From: Sulfuricystis multivorans
GTDB taxonomy: Bacteria; Pseudomonadota; Gammaproteobacteria; Burkholderiales; Rhodocyclaceae
Length of the DNA stretch: 64,000 bases
Direction of reading: 5' to 3'
Assembly: GCF_003966565.1 (NCBI RefSeq)
Contig: NZ_AP018718.1
Coordinates: 930,001-994,000 of the forward strand
Positions 26,806 through 36,593 of this stretch are shown piece after piece; position 1 is the first letter of the stretch, and each line of letters opens with the position of its first letter. Made by a program: the position numbers and the translations under genes. Under the pieces are notes generated by a model. The model had not been told where the DNA came from, did not search any database, and saw only the letters and a program-made list of their open reading frames with translations.

Positions 26806-27039
26806 ATGAGCAACAAAGGGCAGATGCTACAAGACCCGTTTCTGAACACGCTGCGGCGCGAGCACATCCCCGTTTCGATCTATCTCGTCAATGGCATCAA
26901 GCTGCAGGGGCAGGTCGAATCCTTCGACCAATATGTCGTGTTGCTCAAGAACACCGTCACACAGATGGTCTATAAGCACGCCATTTCCACCGTGGTGCCC
27001 GCCCGCCCGGTGAATATCAGCAACGAACCGGCCGAGTGA
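26806..27039 (+). CDS. hfq: RNA chaperone Hfq
   Basis: Hfq is a hexameric Sm-like RNA chaperone that pairs small RNAs with mRNAs. The 77 residues include Sm1 ([26 protein letters not shown] without gaps), the proximal-face [10 protein letters not shown] segment, and Sm2 [17 protein letters not shown] stands before the ATG. It leads the conserved hfq-hflX-hflK-hflC cluster. In many relatives der (engA) precedes it; here an RND operon does. Confidence 0.97.
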   Translation: MSNKGQMLQDPFLNTLRREHIPVSIYLVNGIKLQGQVESFDQYVVLLKNTVTQMVYKHAISTVVPARPVNISNEPAE

Positions 27040-27049
27040 CTCCCTTGAG

Positions 27050-27066
27050 CGGCGGACGCTCCGCCG
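27050..27066 (+). promoter_or_regulatory. Hairpin covering the hflX start
   Basis: CGGCGGA (27050-27056) and TCCGCCG (27060-27066) form a perfect 7-bp stem with a 3-base loop, ending one base before the hflX ATG. No Shine-Dalgarno sequence is visible there. The hairpin could restrain hflX translation or form part of an Hfq-responsive leader, which is only a guess. Confidence 0.35.
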
Positions 27067-28254
27067 ATGTTTGAACGCCCTGCGGCCGGCGAGCGGGCCA
27101 TTCTCGTGCAGCTCGATTTCGGTGAGGGCGATGTCGCCGAACGCCTCGACGAGTTCCGGCTCTTGGCCGGCAGCGCCGGGGCCGTCCCCATCGCCACGAT
27201 CACCGGCAAAAGGGATCGCCCCGATCCGAAAACCTATGCCGGTTCCGGCAAGGTCGAGGAAATCCGCGCGGCGACGATTCTCCACGGTGCGGAGCTGGTC
27301 ATCTTCAACCACGAGCTTTCGCCTGCCCAGCAGCGCAACCTGGAAAAAGCCCTGGAGCGCCGCGTCATCGATCGTACGGCGCTGATCCTCGACATCTTCG
27401 CATTGCGCGCGAAGAGTCACGAAGGCAAGCTGCAGGTCGAACTCGCCCAGCTCGAGCACCAGCTGACGCGACTGGTGCGCGGCTGGAGTCACCTGGAGCG
27501 GCAACGGGGTGGCATCGGTCTGCGCGGCCCGGGCGAGAAACAGTTGGAAACCGACCGGCGCCTGCTTGGCAAGCGCATCGCCGTATTGAAAGAGCGCCTG
27601 CGGCAGCTGGAACGCCAACGCGCAGTGCGCCGCAAGGGGCGTAGTCGCAGCGAGGTGCTCTCGGTCTCGCTGGTCGGCTACACCAACGCCGGCAAGAGCA
27701 CGTTGTTCAACGCGCTGACGAAGGCAGGTGCCTATGCCGCCGATCAGCTCTTCGCCACCCTCGATACCACTTCCCGCAAGCTCTATGTGCCGAGCTGCGA
27801 GCTGGAAAACGGTCGATCAGGCTGCCAGATCGTGTTATCCGACACCGTCGGCTTCATTCGCGACCTGCCGCATGCGCTCGTCGCCGCCTTCCATGCCACG
27901 CTCGAAGAAACGGTGGCGGCCGATTTACTGTTGCACGTCGTCGATGCCGCAAGCCCCGATCGCGACCAGCAAATGCGCGCCGTCCTCCAGGTGCTTGCCG
28001 AGATCGGCGCAGCCGGGGTGCCGCAGATCGTCGTCCTCAACAAGATCGATTTGACGGGGGTTGCCCCCGGAGTCGAACGGGATGAGTGTGATAACATCGC
28101 CCGCGTCCGTGTCAGCGCCAAGACCGGCGCCGGACTCGACCTGTTGCGAGCCGCGCTGGCCGAAATGTCGCGCAAGCTGGCAATGCCGATCATCGACAAG
28201 ACCACCCACCCCATTACAGAACATGATCACCGGCATTCTGATGTCGCTCAATGA
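27067..28254 (+). CDS. hflX: GTPase HflX
   Basis: HflX is a GTPase that splits and rescues stalled ribosomes. The 395 residues show the N-terminal HflX domain with KTYAGSGKVEEI, the glycine-rich linker RGGIGLRGPGEKQLETDRR, G1 GYTNAGKS at about 204-211, G3 DTVGFIRDLP and G4 NKID. The C-terminal tail is short and His-rich. The gene lies 27 bases after hfq, and its end overlaps the hflK start by 14 bases. Confidence 0.96.
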   Translation: MFERPAAGERAILVQLDFGEGDVAERLDEFRLLAGSAGAVPIATITGKRDRPDPKTYAGSGKVEEIRAATILHGAELVIFNHELSPAQQRNLEKALERRVIDRTALILDIFALRAKSHEGKLQVELAQLEHQLTRLVRGWSHLERQRGGIGLRGPGEKQLETDRRLLGKRIAVLKERLRQLERQRAVRRKGRSRSEVLSVSLVGYTNAGKSTLFNALTKAGAYAADQLFATLDTTSRKLYVPSCELENGRSGCQIVLSDTVGFIRDLPHALVAAFHATLEETVAADLLLHVVDAASPDRDQQMRAVLQVLAEIGAAGVPQIVVLNKIDLTGVAPGVERDECDNIARVRVSAKTGAGLDLLRAALAEMSRKLAMPIIDKTTHPITEHDHRHSDVAQ

Positions 28255-29446
28255 CCACGGCTGGGGCAACGACCCCGGGCGCGGCGGCCGCAACGGGCCT
28301 CCCGATCTCGACGAGCTGTGGCGCGATTTCAACAAGCGCCTGTCCGGCATCCTGGGCAAGAAGGGCGGCGGTGCGGGCGGCGACGACGGCGGCGCGCGCA
28401 GGCCGAACTTGACGCCTGGCCAGTTCGGCGGCGGCCTGGGCCTCTTGATCGCGCTCATCGCGGTCGTCTGGCTGGCGAGCGGCTTCTACATCGTCGATGC
28501 CAGCCAGCGCGGCGTGGTGCTCACCCTCGGCAAATACTCCGAAACCACCGAGCCGGGCCTGCGCTGGCGACTACCCTGGCCGATCCAGAGCCATGAAGTC
28601 GTCAACCTCACCGGCGTGCGCACCATCGAGATCGGCTATCGCGGTTCCGAGAAGAACAAGGTGCTCAAGGAAGCGCTGATGCTCACCGACGACGAGAACA
28701 TCGTCAGCGTGCAGTTCGCCGTCCAGTACCTGCTCAAAGACCCAAAGGCCTACCTGTTCAACAACCGCCATCCCGACGACGCCGTCACTCAGGCTGCCGA
28801 GACCGCGATCCGCGAGGTGGTTGGCAAGAGCAAGATGGACTTCGTGCTCTATGAGGGTCGCGATGTGATCGCCGCCAACACGCAGAAGACGATGCAGGAG
28901 ATCCTCGACCGTTACGACACCGGCATCCAGATCCGCGCCGTGACGATGCAGAGCACCCAGCCGCCCGAGCAGGTGCAAGCCGCCTTCGACGATGCGGTGA
29001 AGGCTGGCCAGGACCGCGAGCGGCAGAAGAACGAGGGGGAAGCCTACGCCAACGACGTGATCCCGCGGGCGCGTGGTACCGCTTCGCGCCTGCTGCAGGA
29101 AGCCGAAGGCTACCGCGCGCGGCTCGTCGCCACCGCAGAAGGTGAAGCGGCACGCTTTTCCAAGCTCTATGGCGAATACGCCAAGGCGCCGGAAGTCACG
29201 CGCCAGCGCCTCTATCTAGAAACCATGCAGCAGATCTTCACCAACACCAGCAAGGTGATGATCGATGCCAAGGGCGGCGGCAATCTGCTCTATCTGCCGC
29301 TCGACAAGCTGATGCAGCAGGCGGCGGCCAATCCCGCGCCGGCTGAAGCGCCGATCGTCGAGCGGCCGTCGGCGCCGGCTTCCGCCCAGGAAAACCGTGA
29401 CGTGCGCACGCGCGGCCAACTGACGCGCGAACGGGGAGAACGCTGA
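28241..29446 (+). CDS. hflK: FtsH protease modulator HflK
   Basis: HflK is a SPFH/stomatin-like inner-membrane protein that forms a cage with HflC around the FtsH protease. The 401 residues begin MSLNDHGWGNDPG, the usual start in this class. Then come a Gly-rich segment, one transmembrane helix (LGLLIALIAVVWLASGFYIV), the SPFH domain from SQRGVVLTLGKYSETTEPGL, and a long helical region ending in a Pro/Ala-rich tail. The start at 28241 overlaps hflX; an alternative ATG at 28223 adds six residues. Neither has a strong ribosome site, suggesting coupling. Confidence 0.95.
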   Translation: MSLNDHGWGNDPGRGGRNGPPDLDELWRDFNKRLSGILGKKGGGAGGDDGGARRPNLTPGQFGGGLGLLIALIAVVWLASGFYIVDASQRGVVLTLGKYSETTEPGLRWRLPWPIQSHEVVNLTGVRTIEIGYRGSEKNKVLKEALMLTDDENIVSVQFAVQYLLKDPKAYLFNNRHPDDAVTQAAETAIREVVGKSKMDFVLYEGRDVIAANTQKTMQEILDRYDTGIQIRAVTMQSTQPPEQVQAAFDDAVKAGQDRERQKNEGEAYANDVIPRARGTASRLLQEAEGYRARLVATAEGEAARFSKLYGEYAKAPEVTRQRLYLETMQQIFTNTSKVMIDAKGGGNLLYLPLDKLMQQAAANPAPAEAPIVERPSAPASAQENRDVRTRGQLTRERGER

Positions 29447-30324
29447 TGCAACGACTGCCCTTCATGCTCGCGATCGTCTTCGCCGTGTTCGTCGCAGCCG
29501 GCGCGATGCTGTTTACCGTCGATCAGCGCCAGTATGCAATCGTCTTCCAGCTCGGCGAGATCAAGGAGGTGGTCACGACTCCCGGTCTTCATTTCAAGTG
29601 GCCGTTGATCCAGAACGTACGCTATTTCGATCGGCGCATCCTGACGATGGACTCGGTCGAGCCGGAGCGTTTCTTGACCGCCGAGAAAAAGCCGGTGCTG
29701 GTCGATTCCTTCGTCAAATGGCGGATCGCCGACGTGCATCAGTATTACATCTCGGTGCAGGGCGACGAAATGCTGGCGCGTACCCGTCTGGCGCAGACCG
29801 TCAATTCCGGCCTGCGCGAAGAGTTCGGCCGGCGCACCGTGCATGACGTGGTTTCCGGCGAACGCGACAAGATCATGGCCGAGGTGCAGAAGAAGGCGGA
29901 TGCCGATGCGCGCCAGATCGGCGTCGAGATCGTCGATGTGCGTTTGAAGCGCGTCGATCTGCCGCCGGAAGTCTCCGAATCCGTCTATCGCCGCATGGAG
30001 ACCGAGCGCAAGCGCGTGGCCAACGAGCTCCGCTCGCAGGGCGCGGCAGAAGCGGAACGGATCCGCGCCGACGCCGACAAGCAGCGCGAGGTGATCATCG
30101 CCGAGGCCTATCGCGAGGCCCAGAAGATCAAGGGTGAAGGCGATGCCAAGGCCGCGGCGATCTATGCCAAGGCTTTTGGCGAGAACCCCGAGTTCTACGC
30201 CTTCTACCGCAGTCTCGAAGCGTATCGCCAGAGCTTCGCCAACAAGAACGACCTGCTCGTCGTCGATCCGAGCGCCGAGTTCTTCAAGTATCTGAAGAAC
30301 GGCGCGAAAGCTGCTGGCAAATAA
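29446..30324 (+). CDS. hflC: FtsH protease modulator HflC
   Basis: This 292-residue SPFH partner of HflK has an N-terminal signal-anchor helix (FMLAIVFAVFVAAGAML), then VDQRQYAIVFQLGEIKEVV, and a basic coiled-coil region with RVANELRSQGAAEAERIRAD. It ends in FFKYLKNGAKAAGK. The start overlaps the hflK stop (TGATG), which fits equimolar production of the two partners. Confidence 0.96.
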   Translation: MQRLPFMLAIVFAVFVAAGAMLFTVDQRQYAIVFQLGEIKEVVTTPGLHFKWPLIQNVRYFDRRILTMDSVEPERFLTAEKKPVLVDSFVKWRIADVHQYYISVQGDEMLARTRLAQTVNSGLREEFGRRTVHDVVSGERDKIMAEVQKKADADARQIGVEIVDVRLKRVDLPPEVSESVYRRMETERKRVANELRSQGAAEAERIRADADKQREVIIAEAYREAQKIKGEGDAKAAAIYAKAFGENPEFYAFYRSLEAYRQSFANKNDLLVVDPSAEFFKYLKNGAKAAGK

Positions 30325-30342
30325 GTCTTCTGGCACGCACCC

Positions 30343-30525
30343 ATGACGAATCTCCTGCTGGCGTTCGCGCTGATGCTCGTGATCGAAGGCCTATTGCCCT
30401 TCGCCGCGCCGCGCATCTGGCGCGAGACCTTTCGTCGTGCGCTCGAGCTCACCGATGGTCAGCTGCGTTTCGTGGGCTTGAGCTCGATCGTCATCGGTCT
30501 GACGCTGTTGCTGTTGTTCAGATAA
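30343..30525 (+). CDS. DUF2065 small membrane protein (YjeT-like)
   Basis: This 60-residue protein has two hydrophobic helices (LLLAFALMLVIEGLLPFAAP and FVGLSSIVIGLTLLLLF) joined by a basic loop, the DUF2065/YjeT pattern. YjeT-type genes sit between hflC and purA or hisZ in many proteobacteria. The function is unknown; inner-membrane location is clear from sequence. Confidence 0.88.
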   Translation: MTNLLLAFALMLVIEGLLPFAAPRIWRETFRRALELTDGQLRFVGLSSIVIGLTLLLLFR

Positions 30526-30531
30526 AACGCC

Positions 30532-31689
30532 ATGCATGCCTGGTTGTTGCCCGAGGCCATCGAAGACCTGCTGCCAGCCGAGGCCGCCCAGATCGAGCGT
30601 CTGCGCCGGCAGCTGCTCGACGAGTTCGCTCGTTACGGCTACCAGCTGGTCGTCCCTCCCTTGCTCGAATTCGCCGATGCCCTGCTCGACGAACAGGCCA
30701 GCGATCTCAATCTTTCCAGCTTCAAGCTCATTGACCAGCTCTCGGGCCGCACACTGGTGTTGCGCGCCGACATCACGCCGCAGGCGGCGCGCATCGATGC
30801 CCACCTGCTCAATCGGGCCGGCGTAACAAGGCTGTGCTACTGCGGCAGCGTGCTGCACACCCGGCCGGCGGGATTGTTCGCGCCCCGCGAGCCGCTGCAG
30901 ATCGGCATCGAGCTGTATGGGCATGCCGGGCTCGAGGCCGATCACGAAGTCATCCGCTTGCTCGCGCGCACGCTGCATCTGGCCGATTTGCCGCCTTTCC
31001 GCATCGATCTTGGCCATGTCGGCATCTTTCGCGCGCTGGTGGCCGGCCAGGGACTGGCGCCAGCGGTGGAGCAGGCGCTGTTCGAAGCCTTGCAGGCCAA
31101 AGATGTGCCCAGCCTGCGCGAGCTGACCGCCGTTCTCCCCGAGCCCGTCAGAAATGGCCTGCTCTTCCTGCCGACACTCTATGGCGGCGAGGAAGTGATC
31201 CGCGGGGCGTCCGTCTGTCTGCCGATGCTGCCAGAGATCACGCGAGCGTTGGGCGACTTGCAACGGCTCGCCACCGAGCTCGCCGATCTGCCGCTGTCAT
31301 TCGATCTGGCCGACCTGCGTGGCTATCACTATCACAATGGCGTCGTGTTCGCCGCCTATTGCGCCGACAGTCCTGGGGCGATCGCCTTGGGCGGGCGTTA
31401 TGACGGCATCGGCGCGCGTTTCGGCCGTGCCCGGCCGGCGACGGGTTTTTCGCTCGATCTGCGCGCGCTGGCGCGCCTTGCCAAACCGCAGCCGATGCCG
31501 GGCGCGATTCTCGCGCCCTGGCCGGAAGACGAAGCGGCGCACGCGGAAGTCGAACGCCTGCGCGCGGCGGGCGAGATCGTCGTCGCCGCTCTTCCGGACC
31601 ATGAAGGCTGCTGGCGGGAGGCCGGTTGCGACCGCCGTCTGGTGCGGCGCGGTGATGAATGGATCGTTGAACCGTTAGGGGAGAATTGA
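30532..31689 (+). CDS. hisZ: ATP phosphoribosyltransferase regulatory subunit HisZ
   Basis: HisZ is a catalytically inactive histidyl-tRNA synthetase paralogue that, with short-form HisG, catalyses the first step of histidine synthesis. The 385 residues start [18 protein letters not shown], carry class II synthetase core motifs such as [14 protein letters not shown] and [12 protein letters not shown], and lack the anticodon domain. The position between DUF2065 and purA is standard for this class. The ATG lies 7 bases after the previous stop, without an obvious ribosome site. Confidence 0.94.
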   Translation: MHAWLLPEAIEDLLPAEAAQIERLRRQLLDEFARYGYQLVVPPLLEFADALLDEQASDLNLSSFKLIDQLSGRTLVLRADITPQAARIDAHLLNRAGVTRLCYCGSVLHTRPAGLFAPREPLQIGIELYGHAGLEADHEVIRLLARTLHLADLPPFRIDLGHVGIFRALVAGQGLAPAVEQALFEALQAKDVPSLRELTAVLPEPVRNGLLFLPTLYGGEEVIRGASVCLPMLPEITRALGDLQRLATELADLPLSFDLADLRGYHYHNGVVFAAYCADSPGAIALGGRYDGIGARFGRARPATGFSLDLRALARLAKPQPMPGAILAPWPEDEAAHAEVERLRAAGEIVVAALPDHEGCWREAGCDRRLVRRGDEWIVEPLGEN

Positions 31690-33003
<1,314 letters not shown>

Positions 33004-33009
33004 GACGAG

Positions 33010-33051
33010 AAAATCGGCGCTGGCGGAAAAAGGGACGTCCCGCCGGGCGCC
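33010..33051 (+). repeat. Short interspersed repeat copy 2 within a GC-rich hairpin after purA
   Basis: AAAATCGGCGCTGG (33010-33023) is copy 2 of the short repeat. It opens a long imperfect hairpin: GGCGC and GGCGG (33016-33020, 33022-33026) pair with CCGCC and GCGCC (33040-33044, 33047-33051). There is no T run, so it may be a transcript-stabilising fold or weak terminator and not a canonical one. The rest of the 190-base gap to the next gene shows only TTGCAA/TACACT-like promoter fragments. Confidence 0.45.
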
Positions 33052-33193
33052 GCCTCGTCTCGGAGAGTCGGCGGCTTCGGGATGGCACCCTCGCTCTTGC
33101 AACAATTCCTTACACTTTGCCACGCGGGCGACATTGTCTGGCGGCCCACGGATGCTTCAATGTGAATAAAAGTATTCGAGGAGAAAGCCAGCC

Positions 33194-33550
33194 ATGAAGA
33201 GTGTCGCCAGAGCCGCAACGGTGCTCGCGCTGGCCTGCCTGCTGGTGGGCAACGCATGGGCCGATCCCCATTGGCATCATCGGCCACGCACGTCGGTCGA
33301 GTTCGGTTTCTATTGGGGCGGGCCATGGTGGTATCCGCCGTATTATTATCCCTATCCGATCTATGCCGCGCCGCCCGTCGTCGTGGTGCCGCCGCCCGCG
33401 CCACCGCCAGTCTATATCGAGCAGCCGCGCGCAGCCCCTCCGCCCGAACCCGGTTACTGGTACTACTGCCGCGAGGCTCGGGCGTATTATCCCTATGTCA
33501 AGGAATGTCCGAGCCCGTGGGAGAAGGTGGCGCCCCAGCCGCGGCAGTGA
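33194..33550 (+). CDS. Secreted Pro/Tyr-rich protein with YWYYC motif
   Basis: This 118-residue protein has a Sec signal peptide (about 1-23, cut after NAWA). The mature part is very rich in Tyr, Trp and Pro (PWWYPPYYYPYPIYAAPP) and ends in a compact conserved-looking motif, GYWYYCREARAYYPYVKECP, with two cysteines. Proteins with this ending are common in betaproteobacteria but uncharacterised. Periplasmic or outer-membrane surface location is likely. AGGAGAAAGCC precedes the ATG. The lipoprotein gene behind it is 19 bases away, so the two probably form an operon. Confidence 0.8.
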   Translation: MKSVARAATVLALACLLVGNAWADPHWHHRPRTSVEFGFYWGGPWWYPPYYYPYPIYAAPPVVVVPPPAPPPVYIEQPRAAPPPEPGYWYYCREARAYYPYVKECPSPWEKVAPQPRQ

Positions 33551-33569
33551 CCCGCAAGGAGAGTTGGTG

Positions 33570-34079
33570 ATGACCCCAAGGAAAAAAGTACTACCGCTAT
33601 TGTTGGCCGGGCTGGCGATCGCCGGCTGTGCCAGCGTGCCGACCGCGCCGAGCGTGATGGTCCTGCCTGGCACGGGACGAACGTTCGACGAGTTTCGCGT
33701 CGACGATGTCTATTGCCGTGACTATGCTTTCCAGCAGATCGGCGGCCGGTCACGCGAGCAGGTCGCCAGCTCGGCAGCCATCCAGAATGCCGCCATCGGT
33801 ACGGCGATCGGCGCCGTGGCGGGTGCCGCGATCGGTGGTCGCGACGCGGCCGGCGTCGGTGCCGGCATGGGGCTGATCGTCGGCAGCGCTTCGGGTGCCG
33901 AAGCCTCACGTGGCGCGGTATATGGCAGTCAGCGTCAATATGATCACGCCTATGTGCAATGCATGTATGCCCGCGGCCATCGCGTGCCGGTGAGCATGTC
34001 AGGCTACACTGCGGCACCGCCGGCCACTGCTCTGCCGCCTCCGCCACCGGGAAATCCGCCCCCGCCGCCTCCCCGTTGA
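33570..34079 (+). CDS. Glycine-zipper lipoprotein
   Basis: This 169-residue lipoprotein has signal MTPRKKVLPLLLAGLAIAGC, the lipobox AIAGC giving Cys20. The middle contains a glycine zipper, IGTAIGAVAGAAIGG, with a second Gly-rich run GVGAGMGLIVGSASG. The C-terminus is a poly-proline tail. Such YMGG-like or Rick-17kDa-like proteins insert in or associate with the outer membrane. AAGGAG stands at ideal distance before the ATG at 33570. The gene ends 5 bases before the SOS operator. Confidence 0.85.
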   Translation: MTPRKKVLPLLLAGLAIAGCASVPTAPSVMVLPGTGRTFDEFRVDDVYCRDYAFQQIGGRSREQVASSAAIQNAAIGTAIGAVAGAAIGGRDAAGVGAGMGLIVGSASGAEASRGAVYGSQRQYDHAYVQCMYARGHRVPVSMSGYTAAPPATALPPPPPGNPPPPPPR

Positions 34080-34084
34080 CAAGC

Positions 34085-34119
34085 GAACGAACGTTCTCTA
34101 AAGTAGAGAACGTTCGTTC
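34085..34119 (+). promoter_or_regulatory. Palindromic operator of the LexA-like/umuDC cassette
   Basis: Two perfect 16-bp arms (34085-34100 and 34104-34119) surround a three-base centre. Each arm contains the self-complementary core GAACGTTC (34089-34096 and 34108-34115), centres 19 bases apart. It ends 13 bases before the LexA-like start codon and is the obvious binding site for that repressor. It is unlike the enterobacterial CTGT-N8-ACAG box. Confidence 0.75.
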
Positions 34120-34132
34120 AGGGGAGCGTGTC

Positions 34133-34732
34133 ATGCCTGCTGCCAATCCTGCTCGCGATGCCGATTATCTCGACCGGCTGCGCGATTATTACGCCGAGAA
34201 CCGGCACATTCCCTCGTTTCAGCGTATTGCCGAATTGATGGGCTTCGCCTCGAAGGCGGCGGCCAGCAAGCTGATGGATCGTCTGGCGGCCGCCGGGTTT
34301 TTCGAGCGTGCGCCCGATGATGCCACCTGGGTACCTGCCGAGCGCTTTTTCGAGCGTCCGCTGGCCGAGGCTGCGGTACGCGCCGGTGCGCCGGACATGA
34401 TCGAAGGCGGCCAGGGGGAGCTTTTCCTCGTCGATCGCTATCTGGTGCGTCAGCCCTCGCGAACCGTGATGGTGCCGGTGAAGGGCGATTCGATGTGTGA
34501 TGCCGGCATCTACGATGGCGACATCGTCGTCGTCGAACGCACCAAGGCCGCGAAGGCTGGGGACTTCGTCGTCGCCATCGTCGATAACGAGTTCACACTC
34601 AAGGAGCTCGCGCTGGAGCAGGGCCGTTTCGTCCTCAAGCCGCACAATCCGGCCTATCCGGTGATTCGCCCCCGAGGTGAACTGGAAATTTTCGGTGTGG
34701 TCACCGGTCTCGTCCGGCGCTATCGGTCCTGA
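34133..34732 (+). CDS. LexA-like SOS repressor (S24 autoprotease)
   Basis: This 199-residue LexA-family repressor has an N-terminal winged-helix region (about 10-75, with YAENRHIPSFQRIAELMGF and a recognition-helix-like SKAAASKLMDRL) and a C-terminal S24 peptidase. The catalytic pair is Ser120 in KGDSM and Lys157 in FTLKEL. A matching Ala84-Gly85 cleavage bond is present in VRAGAPDM. It heads an operon with umuD and umuC. Its position behind the large palindrome suggests a cassette-specific repressor and not the cell's main LexA, although the latter is possible. GGGGAG precedes the ATG. Confidence 0.88.
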   Translation: MPAANPARDADYLDRLRDYYAENRHIPSFQRIAELMGFASKAAASKLMDRLAAAGFFERAPDDATWVPAERFFERPLAEAAVRAGAPDMIEGGQGELFLVDRYLVRQPSRTVMVPVKGDSMCDAGIYDGDIVVVERTKAAKAGDFVVAIVDNEFTLKELALEQGRFVLKPHNPAYPVIRPRGELEIFGVVTGLVRRYRS

Positions 34733-34733
34733 C

Positions 34734-35156
34734 ATGCCCCGTCTGTCTGCCGAAACCGGCGTGATCCTGCCGCCGGGTCAGCCCTTGCTCGATCGGGCGG
34801 TACCTGCGGGTTTTCCGTCGCCGGCTGCGGATTATTTCGAGATGCGACTCAGTCTCGACGAGCATCTCATCAGTCACAGAGAAGCGACGTTTTTCGTGCG
34901 CGTCAGCGGGAATTCGATGACCGGTTTCGGCATTCACGATGGCGACCTCTTGGTAGTCGACCGCGCGCTCGATCTTGCCGACCGCAGCATCGTCGTTGCC
35001 GTCGTCGATGGCGAGTTCGTCGTCAAGCAGTTTTGCCGGTTGCCCGATGGCGTGCTGCTGCGCTCCGGCGCACCGGGCCACCGCGACATCCTCGTCGAGG
35101 AAGGGCAGGAGTTACAGGTATGGGGAGTGGTGCGCTGGAGCATCCACAAACTCTGA
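34734..35156 (+). CDS. umuD: UmuD, error-prone polymerase V subunit
   Basis: UmuD cleaves itself on RecA filaments to UmuD', which joins UmuC as DNA polymerase V. The 140 residues keep the Ala25-Gly26 bond (VPAGFPSPA), Ser61 in GNSMTG and Lys98 in FVVKQF, each one residue from the positions of the E. coli protein. The start at 34734 is one base after the repressor stop codon, with no strong ribosome site of its own, so it is coupled. Confidence 0.93.
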   Translation: MPRLSAETGVILPPGQPLLDRAVPAGFPSPAADYFEMRLSLDEHLISHREATFFVRVSGNSMTGFGIHDGDLLVVDRALDLADRSIVVAVVDGEFVVKQFCRLPDGVLLRSGAPGHRDILVEEGQELQVWGVVRWSIHKL

Positions 35157-35159
35157 ACG

Positions 35160-36428
35160 ATGACGTTCGCGCTCGTCGATGGCAACAACTTCTATGTCTC
35201 CTGCGAACGGGTGTTCGACCCGAAGCTCGCCGGCCGGCCCGTCGTCGTCCTGTCCAACAACGACGGCTGTGTCGTATCGCGCAGCGACGAGGCGAAGGCG
35301 CTCGGCGTGAAGATGGGCGCGCCGTGGTTCCAGTTGCGCGATCTCGCGCGGCGCCACGGCATCGTTGCGCTCTCCAGCAATTACGCGCTGTATGCCGACA
35401 TGAGCAACCGCATGATGGCGGTGCTCGCTGCCTTTTCCCCGCTCCAGGAGATTTACAGCATCGACGAATGTTTCTTGGTTCTCGACGGCATCGTCGGGAA
35501 AGACCGCTACGGGTACGGTCAGGCGATCCGCCGGCGGGTCGGGCAGTGGCTTGGTCTGCCCGTCTGTGTCGGCATCGGCGCCACCAAGACCTTGGCCAAG
35601 CTGGCCAATCATTGCGCGAAGAAACGGCTGGCCGGTAGCGACGGTGTCTGCGATTTCACGGCGCTGCCCGCAGAGGCGCTGTCCGGGCTTTTTTCGGCCC
35701 TTCCGGTGGGCGAAGTGTGGGGTGTCGGGCCGCGGCTGGCGCGGCAGCTGACGGAAATCGGCATTTCCAGCGTCGAAGCGCTGCGTCGCGCCGACACGGC
35801 GATGCTGCGCACCCGCTTCTCGGTGGTGCTTGAGCGCATCCAGCGCGAGCTCAACGAGATTCCCTGTCTTGCGCTCGAAGAGGTGGCAGCGAACAAGCAG
35901 CAGATCATCTCCTCGCGCTCTTTCGGCCGTTATGTGACCGAGCTTGCCGCGTTGCGGGAGGCCGTTGCCAGTCACGTCGCGATCGCGGCGGAAAAGCTGC
36001 GCGCTCAGGCTTCATGTGCCGGGATGGTGCAGGTGCTGATCCGCACCAATCCGCACAGTGCAACGGCGCCGCAATATCATGGGGCGCTTGCCGTCTCGTT
36101 GCCGACGCCGAGCGACGATACCTTGCGGCTGACGCGGGCGGCGCTGTGGGCGCTCGAACGCATCTATCGGCCGGGATTCGCCTATCAGAAGGCCGGCATC
36201 GCCCTGCTCGAACTGAGCCCTGCGGCCGCACAGCCGCAGGATCTGTTCGCCGCTCCGCGTGACAATAGGCGGCTGATGCAGGCGATGGACCGCATCAATG
36301 CGATCTGGGGGCGGGGAACGCTACGTTCCGCGGCCACGGGTCGAGGCGATGCATGCTGGCAAATGAAGCGCGAGCGGCTGAGCCCCGGCTATACGACGCG
36401 CTGGGATCAGCTGCCGCGCGTGACTTGA
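35160..36428 (+). CDS. umuC: UmuC, Y-family DNA polymerase V catalytic subunit
   Basis: This 422-residue translesion polymerase of the Y family has the metal ligands in [16 protein letters not shown] and [28 protein letters not shown] marks the UmuC subgroup. It also has the helix-hairpin-helix thumb ([21 protein letters not shown]) and the little-finger domain. It starts three bases after umuD and ends the cassette; a 165-base gap with another regulatory dyad follows. Confidence 0.95.
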   Translation: MTFALVDGNNFYVSCERVFDPKLAGRPVVVLSNNDGCVVSRSDEAKALGVKMGAPWFQLRDLARRHGIVALSSNYALYADMSNRMMAVLAAFSPLQEIYSIDECFLVLDGIVGKDRYGYGQAIRRRVGQWLGLPVCVGIGATKTLAKLANHCAKKRLAGSDGVCDFTALPAEALSGLFSALPVGEVWGVGPRLARQLTEIGISSVEALRRADTAMLRTRFSVVLERIQRELNEIPCLALEEVAANKQQIISSRSFGRYVTELAALREAVASHVAIAAEKLRAQASCAGMVQVLIRTNPHSATAPQYHGALAVSLPTPSDDTLRLTRAALWALERIYRPGFAYQKAGIALLELSPAAAQPQDLFAAPRDNRRLMQAMDRINAIWGRGTLRSAATGRGDACWQMKRERLSPGYTTRWDQLPRVT

Positions 36429-36535
36429 GCGATCCGCCCGGGGAAATGGCACCGCGGCAATGCGTATCTAGGCTCCGCTGGCTAGAAATCTCGCTTGCCG
36501 TGCCACCAGCGTCGAATTTCGGTATAGTCGATGGT

Positions 36536-36556
36536 GATATCAAGAAAATTGATATC
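36536..36556 (+). promoter_or_regulatory. Dyad operator before the beta-propeller lipoprotein gene
   Basis: GATATCAA (36536-36543) and TTGATATC (36549-36556) are perfect 8-bp inverted repeats with a GAAAA spacer, 38 bases before the GTG start. A TATAGT hexamer (36523-36528) is just upstream and could be the -10 element. The dyad would then overlap the transcription start, typical of a repressor site. The cognate regulator is not in the window. Confidence 0.55.
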
Positions 36557-36593
36557 TGCTCGATCTCATGTTTCATTCACAGGAGGAGGAAAC

